64,000 bases of DNA from Atherinomorus stipes (lineage: Eukaryota; Chordata; Actinopteri; Atheriniformes; Atherinidae). Below are positions 56,399-64,000 of the stretch, in pieces. The notes below the pieces were generated by a model. That model saw nothing but the letters and a program-made list of their open reading frames with translations, ran no database searches and was not told the DNA's origin. Location of the stretch: the NCBI GenBank assembly GCA_023101725.1, contig JALJCO010001064.1:1-64000 (forward strand). Reading direction: 5' to 3'. Both the position numbers and the translations under genes were made by a program. The number at the start of each line of letters is the position of its first letter. Within the stretch, counting starts at the first letter, position 1.

Positions 56399-57394
56399 CC
56401 TATACACTCTTACGTTGACTGTACTGCTTCCTCGCCTCCTTCATTTTGGTATTAAGCACATAGGGCTGGTTTGAAGCAAGAAATGCATTTCCTCCAATTC
56501 ATATAAATATCAAATAAGTAAAATAACGATTAGCAGCTGGCTCTGTTTAGGTTTATTTAATTCATAGTCAGAGTCTGTATAAGTGACTCAATAACTTTAA
56601 ATCAGCTGGTCTGCAGAGACAATTTCAAAACAAGGAGGGAGACTTTAATTTTGCGACAGTGCAGTGTGGCCTGTGCAAGGTTATAGGCCTAGTGCCCCCA
56701 AGTGGCCAGACGTTACACGGTATCCCTTTAAAAGGCCCCTTCAAATAGGGCGCGCAAAGCGCAAGCGGCTGGCGACAAACCCATTCAATGTTTATATGGT
56801 ACCGTGGCGGTAGCGCGTTCTGCCATGCCGTAGAGCTCAGCAGCGCGCGAGGTGGGCACATGCCGCCGCAGTACTGCTAATACCGCTACGATGCTAGCTG
56901 GCAGTCAGTAGAGGACAGCCTTGAGTGTTTCACTTCAATACAAAAAACAATATACTTGGACAACAAAAGCACCTAAACACAACACACTGGTGATTTCTGC
57001 TTCACAAGTGGAAAAGATTATCTCTGCCATACCACATGAAGGCAACATAAGAAAAATTTAAAAAATAGCTTGACAGTGGATTATTTTATAAAATGTTATA
57101 AATGTTAAAAGGACATGACCTGCTATGATTTGTCACCCTGTAGAAACTAATAATCAACCATACATTTGAATGCAATAACTTGATTTTTTTTTTAAATTAT
57201 GACAAATTTTAGACACCTTGGTGTAAAACTGTTTTAATACTTATATATCTTTATTGACTTGTTTGTAATTTCATTAGAAAATAAAGTCCACAACTGCTCT
57301 GTGGTTTACAGAAAGATAAAGGTGAAAAAGTTATTTGTGCAAGTATTTTGTAAGTCACAAGAGGCTTTATAAATAAAGTTGGCTTGATTGCCTC
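56399..57394. other. Interval upstream of unit G promoter
   Basis: Mixed unique sequence with a GC-richer patch at 56640-56900 (AGCGCGCGAGG) and AT-rich sequence after. The 57290-57360 part matches the region upstream of the unit E promoter. No gene was recognised. Confidence 0.4.
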
Positions 57395-57462
57395 ATCACA
57401 GGAAGTGATGTCACCACACTTCCGGTTTGCGTACTTCCTTTTTCCTGGTGCAACAGCAGCAC
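57395..57462 (+). promoter_or_regulatory. Unit G promoter: ETS/CRE-like cluster
   Basis: ACAGGAAG, TGATGTCA (57406-57413), CACTTCCGG, TACTTCCTTTTTCCTGG, then ATG 57463. The second core is the stronger ETS form CTTCCGG. Just upstream, 57365-57390 carries TTTATAAATAAAGTTGGCTT, a retroposon-tail-like insert absent from unit E. Confidence 0.65.
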
Positions 57463-57535
57463 ATGGCAGAATCTTCATGCAAAGTCTGAATGTAATCTGC
57501 TGCCATCCATGATGAAGCATCTTTAAGACAATGCC
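57463..57535 (+). other. Unit G exon 1 with short upstream ORF
   Basis: ATG 57463 opens MAESSCKV then TGA (57487-57489). The donor is GTAAGT at 57536. It is the presumed first exon for the finger exon at 60454, the shortest intron of the four complete D-G units (2.9 kb). Confidence 0.6.
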
Positions 57536-57781
57536 GTAAGTAGTTTAATGTTGATTTAAAAGTGTTATTAATGTGTATCAGAATTTATTTAGTTAAAAAT
57601 GGCACCATTTTAACTTTATAAAAAGTGACTGAAATGTTGGTTACCACTAAACAACAGCATACAGCAGATCTCATTTATTTTTTCTTTATTTTTTCATTTA
57701 TTCATCCATACATAATACTTTGTTATACCACAAAATGTATAGTTGAGGCTTTCTAAATCCTGCCGTTCCATCTGCACCATA

Positions 57782-57974
<193 letters not shown>

Positions 57975-58309
57975 TTCTCACTAGCTGTGAACACAAAGTG
58001 ACAATGCTTTCCAGTTGTCTCTGCACAGATTGTTCCTAGGTAAATTTCTGAGGAAATGACATCATTAACTAGTTTTTCTGAGATACGAGCTCATAATTTG
58101 CAGAGGACCGCAAAATTGTAGATTTAAAGATGGCTGCGTCCAGTACTATTGTCGTTGTGCTAATATCTGCAGGATGCCGGCCCTTGAGGACCAGAGTTGC
58201 CCATCTCTGAGTTACAGTAAGCCAATCGCATCCTGATGGCTATTAAACTGACCAGATTAAATTCCCATGTATCTGGAAAAAAATTAAGCATTTAGCAATT
58301 TCTTTTTAA

Positions 58310-58919
58310 AGAAATATTGTGTAAGTTCTCCTGTTATCTATCCACAAAAAAATTATTTCATTCAAAAGTATTTTTCTATTAATCAGTAATCACTCCCATC
58401 AACAAACTGAAGTGCTCCTGTAAGCTCTGAATTTGCCGTTCGAATCATTCATTTATACATGGAACGGGTCGGCTCGTGGTGGCTACCATGTTGTGTTGCC
58501 ATGTTTTTACGTTCAGGAGAAGCGTGACAGTAGGAAACCACAGAAACTCACCGGAGACACCGGAGCTGTCAGCTCAGTTTGAAGTTACGCTTTTGAAAAG
58601 TCACCGCGGTGCAGTGAGGAGGAACCAGCGTTACACTGATGCTGGATTCATATACAGTTGTGGAGATGGCTCTCAGTAACAAACCAGGTGTAATTTTAAT
58701 CACAGAAGCGGAGAGAAAGATGGTAAAACAATGCATCGCCATGACAACATATCAGATGTGGACTGAAGTCACTGTAACTGACAGACCACGTCTTCACACA
58801 GAGGCTTGTTTATGCCTTTACATTCAGCGGCTGTCGTCCGTCTGCCCAGTTTCACGCAAACGCAGCATGAAAAGTACGAGGAAGCTGCTCGCGATATAAA
58901 ATTGCTACACAATGTCCCT
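58310..58919. mobile_element. TTAA MITE, copy 2, inverted to copy 1
   Basis: TTAA at 58306-58309 and 58920-58923. The ends AGAAATATTGTGTAAGTTCT and ACACAATGTCCCT are the inverse of 21240-21860, and the core words (GTTACAGTGACTTCAG-type, AAAAGTCACCGCGG) agree when one copy is reversed. Confidence 0.8.
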
Positions 58920-58923
58920 TTAA

Positions 58924-59619
58924 TGATGAGTTACATATGTTGAGGTCAGTACAAAGTGCAAGTCCATCAAATACTGCTCAGCCTCAAACATGATTAAAGG
59001 TGGAGTCCGAAGTCCTTCCAGCGTTTCTGTTTGCAAACAACAGTATTCAAACTTAGCGCTCCTCCCTCTCAGGCTAATGGCCGCCTCGTTCTAGCTAGCC
59101 TATTCAACTTCGAGCTTCTCCTTCAGAGCTCAGAAGCAGGTACAAGCCAAACTATTATTAACCCTGGTTTTCCAAAGCGCATTATCTGAAGCTCTTACCT
59201 TTTCTTTTGTGCATCCACGGTATTTCCTTTTTCTTTTTTTTTCTTTCGAGAGTTTGAGTGACTGGCGTCTGCTCCAATCATGAGCTTATTTCCACACAGC
59301 ATCATGCTCTTAGCTCGGTCATTGGCTGCCGATATAAACAGAAATCTGCACCCAGAAACGACCAGACCAAAACAATACAAAAGAGCGAATTACAGGCAAG
59401 GGGAGAGAGAGTTGGGTTCAAACGCACCACGGCACGGGAGTAGAGGCCCAAAGGCGCGGTTTGAGACAGATTTCACTTGCTCAAGTCTAACGTTTATTTT
59501 TTACGGGGCGAACTTCGGACTATACCTTTAAATACGTTGTGTGCTTTGGTCTGACAAATTTGATCAGTATTTTAAAGGTTTACTCTGAAAACCTGGACTA
59601 AAGTGAAAAAATAAATTGT
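58924..59619. other. Unit G intron, unassigned
   Basis: A GC-neutral stretch with several short frames (59195-59531) that lack motifs. No terminal repeats were resolved, though the end AGTCTAACGTTTATTTTTTA with CTATACCTTTAAA suggests another old TTAA-type element from about 58995 to 59530. Confidence 0.35.
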
Positions 59620-59800
59620 TTCTGTATGCAAGCCATTTGCATGTATCAAATCATGCCATCAAATAAAACTTTTATGTATTGTGAAATCTGATGGACAAAT
59701 TCATCTATTGAATTGAGGCAACAATGATCTAAAACCTTATGAGCAAAACTGTGCAACGTTTCTGATATGATTATAAATCCCAGCTGTGGCTAATCATATT

Positions 59801-60418
59801 GGCCCTCATTTATCAAACGATCGTAGAAATAATCGCACATCTGATCGTAAAAATGGTCGTACGATTGGACCCACGTGTGATTTATTAAAACGTTCGTATC
59901 GGTCCAATCTCGTCGTACGAACAAAAGAGTCTTGATAAATACCACAGCTGAAATCCATCGTCATTTAAATGTCACGCCCACGGTTACGCCCTTAAACATG
60001 CATGATTATGACACTTCGCCCGGCGAGGTTGAACCGTGGAGAGGAGAGATTCTGCCAAAAAAAAAAAAACTTTTGAAGGGGATCAAAACAGAATTCCTCA
60101 TTTGTGAGGTGGGAAAGATTAAAGATGTGTTTGGCAGCTTAAAAACCAAAGTCAGAGGTGTGCACAAAAACGCTGCACAGAAGAGGATCAGTCAGCCTCA
60201 CCGGTGTTGAACGACCGGCTGAGATATTAATAAAAGTCTCAATCTAGGCCTGGCTGATATGGTTTATTCGTTTTATTAGTTATTAAATTTAATAATAGTC
60301 CACTTCCGATAGCAACTTCACAATTCTTTATCCAATGGGTCAAGAAAAAGTGGTCCAATATGAAACACGCCACCAAAAGATGTTTCACCATCGTACGTTC
60401 GTTTCATAAATGAGGGCC
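59801..60418 (+). mobile_element. PIF/Harbinger-like element, copy 2, 36 bp before the unit G exon
   Basis: 618 bp with ends GGCCCTCATTTATCAAACGA and TTCATAAATGAGGGCC, and ATT at 59798-59800 and 60419-60421. It is inverted to 41141-42622 and much shorter. Insertion is inside the conserved pre-acceptor block: host sequence up to GGCTAATCATATT, then ATTGTGTGTTTCATT onward. The new right end sits 36 bases from the first base of the exon. Confidence 0.9.
59998..60210 (+). pseudogene. Myb/SANT-like ORF fragment, copy 2
   Basis: First ATG at 59998; the frame is open from 59932 (TTG) and may begin at a splice site. It reads GEVEPWRGEILPKKKK, KTEFLICEVGKIKDVFGSLK and ends ISQPHRC. It shares length and end with 42216-42425, so the frame has survived in two diverged copies. 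It is not a complete domain. Confidence 0.55.
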
Positions 60419-60453
60419 ATTGTGTGTTTCATTATTTCCTGCATGTCTTGCAG
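60419..60453 (+). promoter_or_regulatory. Unit G splice acceptor segment
   Basis: The remaining 3' end of the conserved block, TTTCATTATTTCCTGCATG then TCTTGCAG (AG at 60452-60453). The first acceptor used in D and E (CCTGCAG) is CCTGCAT here, so splicing must use the second one. Any branch point must lie in this 35-base stub or in the transposon. Confidence 0.6.
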
Positions 60454-60714
60454 CTGCTGGTGGATTTATCCCATGACTGAAGCCTGAGATTTGACATCGT
60501 TGAGGAACCAGAGCCAAGACCTGGATTATATAAAGGAGGAGAAACGAGAACACTTGACCAGACGGGAGGGAAAGCCACCCAGCGGGCTGTTGGACAGGTT
60601 CACAAAGACTTCTGTTTCTGTGATGAATGAAGAAAAAGGAAGAACCTGAGTGGTCCAGATCCAAATATTCAGACATTCCCAATACTGGCGAAAAGGCATC
60701 ATAGTCCTCTGAAA

Positions 60715-61179
60715 ATGAATAAAGAAGACAATAATGATGATGATAATAACCACTGGCAGAAACCTGTATCAGATTCTGAATCTGAAAGCAGTGATGATGA
60801 CTGGGAGAGGAAAAAAGTACCTAAATCAGATTTAGCTAGTCATGTGGAGTGTTCAATGTGTGGTAAATTTCTCCACAGGAAATATATTTTCACACACATG
60901 AGAATCCATACAGGAAAGAAGCGATTTGGCTGTGATGTTTGTGAGAAAAGGTTCAACAGCGCTGCTGATCGAAAAATACACATGAGAACCCACACTGGAG
61001 AAAAACCATTTGGCTGCAGTTTTTGTGGAAAAAGGTTTAAACAGCATTCACACCATAAAGAACATTTGAGAATCCACACTGGAGAGAAACCTTTCAGCTG
61101 TGATATCTGTGGAAAAAGGTTCATCCAAAAGCACAGCGTCATAAGACACAAGGAAGTTCATCATCACAAACTAAACTAA
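60715..61179 (+). CDS. C2H2 zinc-finger protein, unit G (4 fingers)
   Basis: 154 residues from the ATG at 60715 (after HHSPLK-type codons). Leader: [20 protein letters not shown], the most diverged of the family and the most acidic. Finger 1 has X11 spacing (VECSMCGKFLHRK). Fingers 2 to 4 are all intact (NSAADRKIH, KQHSHHKEH, IQKHSVIRH) with TGEKPF linkers. It ends VHHHKLN then TAA, with no decayed fingers after the stop, so this looks like a natural end. All zinc ligands are present. The exon starts at 60454 and has a short upstream ATG frame (MTEA). Probably a functional nuclear DNA-binding protein. Confidence 0.85.
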   Translation: MNKEDNNDDDNNHWQKPVSDSESESSDDDWERKKVPKSDLASHVECSMCGKFLHRKYIFTHMRIHTGKKRFGCDVCEKRFNSAADRKIHMRTHTGEKPFGCSFCGKRFKQHSHHKEHLRIHTGEKPFSCDICGKRFIQKHSVIRHKEVHHHKLN

Positions 61180-62869
61180 AATGTAGACAAGTTGCAAGGT
61201 TCCAACAGAAAGATTAACCACTGGTTAATTGCTTTAAATGTTGTACATTGTGCAGGCTTTTGAATTCCTGAAGGGATGGACTGCATATGTGGGCAGCTGC
61301 AGCTCAGGTGGAAGAGTACTGTAAATTCTTGCCCACAAGCCACTACTTGTTTCACCCTTTTTTCATACGTGGACACTAAGGCTTGAACAACGATGCTGCT
61401 AATCGGTGGATTGTTATGGGCAAATGAGCTCCATGAATGAAAATCGAGTGGGGGGGCTTCTAATGTTTCTCATACATCAAAACTGTCAAACGATGTTGAA
61501 ATATCTTCTGTATGAGGGATTTGGATTTGTTATTTAGCAAGAAAACATACGGATGAGACTCCCACTTCACAGGGGCGACCCGGAGCAGCAGAAAAAACAC
61601 TTGTCTTCTTATAATGGATGTACACTAAGTACTACAGTTGGAACTTTGAATATTGGACGTTACAAGGCGTTTTATGAGCCCTCTGTAGGCTCTGTAGTGA
61701 TGGGCAGAGCTACTGCATGTAAGCTGGGCATCAGTGTTCACTGGTGAGACGGCAGCGTGGCGATTTTTAAAAATTTTTTTTTTAATCAGCCCTGTTACAG
61801 GCACTGTTCAGAGATTTCATCATTCTGTTACAAAAAACTCGTTCGACTTTGGCTATCTGACGCACAACCAGGCTGGAAGTGAGGGATTGTGGTCCTGGAG
61901 TGTTGCATGCTGGTTAGAAACTTTGTCCATCTTCAGACTACACCTGCACTGTACTGGAAAACGTGACCACATGATCATCAAACATCGCGGGAGCCGTCCG
62001 ACTGCAGTCAGATCTTGCAGTTACACCTCAGCAACTGCAGCTTCCGGACCTGCCTCCACCACCGACAGAACCTGGTCCTGATTGGTTTAACCTCTCACTG
62101 ACGCAACCTCCGATCTTCTGACAGAACCTCCATGTGATGCCCCCACTAATAAATCCATTTAGGAGTTTTTAATAGGCTGTGAAGTTTATTCAGACAGCCT
62201 TGGGGTTTCATATTGCAAATAGGCTGATGTTCACAAAAACTGGACAGACTATCTGACTGCTGCAACAGAGTAATACAGACGTGTTGTAGCCGCAAAGTAT
62301 TATACTCAGATAAATATAAAGTTTAAGTTTTGCCAAAACCTTCACAAATCATCTTCATAATTTGTATTTGTTGGACATATCCACCTTTCCACATGCTCCC
62401 TTTGTACTTCCCCCACATGTTATCCATGAGCACCCAAACCCTAAATAATACTGATAATATGTGCATTTATATGTGCCTTTCAGACCCTCAACACATTTTG
62501 ACAGTAAGAAGGAATAAAGATTTTAAAAAGAAGTGAGAAGCTACAGTGTACATGTGAATTAATCATCTCTTAGGACAGTATTTACAGGGAGGTTGTAATA
62601 TTTTTCTACCCCAACAAAAAAAAAATGTTTGCTTTTTTTTAAACTTAAAATTCATTCATTAAAGCAAAGCATTTAAGTTTTGTATATTTAAGCTTGAACA
62701 TTTACCAGATGTCTGTCCTTTATGTTGCACCTGAACAGTTAAAAAACATTCTGTCTGCAGATGTTTCTACAACAGCACAGTGCATGTTCATGTAATCAGC
62801 GTCAACAACATGCTGTCTCAGTCCTCCTAAATTAGACTTGATCAGAACTGTAAAGAGTTCAGTAACTTT
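61180..62869. other. 3' flank of unit G
   Basis: No further gene was recognised. AATAAA occurs at 62148 and 62513. A segment at about 61540-62090 with short frames (CACTTCACAGGGGCGACCCG) has no domain. The shared polyadenylation region of C, D and E was not found here. Confidence 0.4.
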
Positions 62870-64000
62870 GAGGAAAATGCTGCGAGATCTTCCATCCTTG
62901 CAGTCTTCACGTTGGCGAACTTGTCCGGGTGAGATGCGCTGCTTTCATGGCCCGTCCCCGACGACTCATGTAGCTCTGGTCTGACCATGACGTCAGACAG
63001 TAGACAGACGCAGTCAATCCGAACGAGCCTAAAATCTCATTTTGTGAATTCTCACGAGATTTCGTAACAAAACGATGAAGTATTGTGCTATTTCATTGGT
63101 AAAATAGATCGATACCGCATTTTCAAATGTCAATATATCGGCGTATGAAAATATTGGGATATTTGTGTATTGATATTTTTCCCCACCCCTAGTCTTTAGA
63201 AGTCATAAAGTCTGTAAAAAGGAAGTTTTTGAAGAAGATGACGACGATGACAGGGTTTTTTTTGTTTTTGTTTTTTTTTTACCTTAGAAACAGCGGGCTG
63301 ATCGGTTTAATATCGGTGGGGTAGCCGATGTCCGATACTTAGTTTTAAGGCCGATTATATCGTGTATCCCTAAGCCTTAGGCTCAATGCAGAAGTGTTCT
63401 TGGGATGGGCCCTAAACCCCAGCTTGCCTCCTGATGCGCCTATTATGTTATAAGTGGTTGAATAATTGTGTCATGTAGCGCTTTGAGTGGTCAACATGTG
63501 ACTGGAAAAGTGCTTTAAGAAATCTCTCTGCTCTTTCATATAAATGTTGTCAAATTGCAAATAAATGTACATTGTGGTCGATAAAAAACTGTTTCCCTCA
63601 TTGTTCTCTATTGTCATTTTCCAAAGGAAATTATTGAGTGACTTAATTTTTGAAACATTGTTTTTATTTATTCATCCAATTTAAAGGTAGGGTGTTTTTT
63701 TGTTTGTTTGTTTTTTTACAATATTGCTTAAATCTCTTTCACACCCTGATTACAGCCAATTAATTAAATGCTCTGACACAAAAATGAAACATTTTAGTCA
63801 CCTGTGTAGCAGAAGACTGGAAAAAAGCCCCGTCCAGTCATCCTGTTCAGGACAATTCAATAACATGTGGGGCCCTGTGCAACCTGATTTTTTTTTTCTC
63901 AGATTCTGTTTGAATTTTTCCCAATTTAGATTTTTTTGTTCATGTTTGAGAATCAGGGTTTTATTATTTTGCACAGATTTATCATCAAGACAGTTTAAAA
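62870..64000. repeat. Decayed hAT-like remnants, no gene
   Basis: 63100-63190 (CGATACCGCATTTTCAAATG, ATATTTTTCCCCACCCCTAG) and 63295-63375 (GGCTGATCGGTTTAATATCG, CGTGTATCCCTAAG) resemble right ends of fish hAT-type families with CACCCCTA or ATCCCTA termini. 63478-63560 is a LINE/SINE-like tail (CGCTTTGAGTGG, GTGCTTTAAGAAAT). No coding region is supported. Confidence 0.45.

Overview
The window looks like ray-finned (teleost) fish nuclear DNA. The evidence is split genes with GT-AG introns, C2H2 zinc-finger exons of the fish type, dense hAT, PIF/Harbinger, Tc1 and TTAA-target transposons, and L2-like retroposon fragments. A percomorph host is an inference from the repeat content. No tRNA, rRNA, CRISPR or bacterial feature was seen.

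The backbone is a tandem cluster of seven related C2H2 zinc-finger units on the + strand (called A to G here), plus one inverted fragment between B and C. A full unit has three parts: a short exon 1 behind an ETS-rich, often CRE-containing promoter; a 2.4-6.3 kb intron ending in a conserved block of about 250 bp; and one long exon carrying an acidic leader and all the fingers. Exon 1 and promoter copies lie at about 0.5, 22.0, 33.0, 44.7 and 57.4 kb. Finger-exon acceptors lie at about 3.03, 6.09, 12.58, 27.66, 39.47, 49.35 and 60.45 kb. Units B and C have no exon 1 of their own.

The hallmarks of the family are an N-terminal motif close to [16 protein letters not shown] and a first finger spaced C-X2-C-X11-H-X3-H instead of the usual X12. 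Unit G (4 fingers), E and D (9 fingers each) and B (8 fingers) have open frames. C is cut by a nonsense codon after 7 fingers. F is frameshifted after 3. A keeps only the leader motif plus decayed fingers. Exon 1 carries a conserved tiny upstream ORF (MADSSY-like), and the 5' part of the finger exon looks like an old N-terminal coding segment that already had stops before the cluster amplified.

Almost everything else is transposable elements, many nested, with target-site duplications that can be read directly and often with an empty site in a paralogous unit. Examples are a Harbinger-like insertion 36 bp from the splice acceptor of G, a Tc1 element holding a Harbinger-like MITE in the intron of F, a three-level nest at 22.9-24.1 kb, and an 0.8 kb element (52495-53296) made almost wholly of a palindromic AGAATTCT array. 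Several element families occur as pairs in opposite orientation.

The unit structure, motifs, stops and duplications were read from the sequence. Family names for transposons come from target-site length, terminal repeats and remembered family consensus, without a database search. Gene function (DNA-binding repressors or regulators, perhaps aimed at transposons) is inference.
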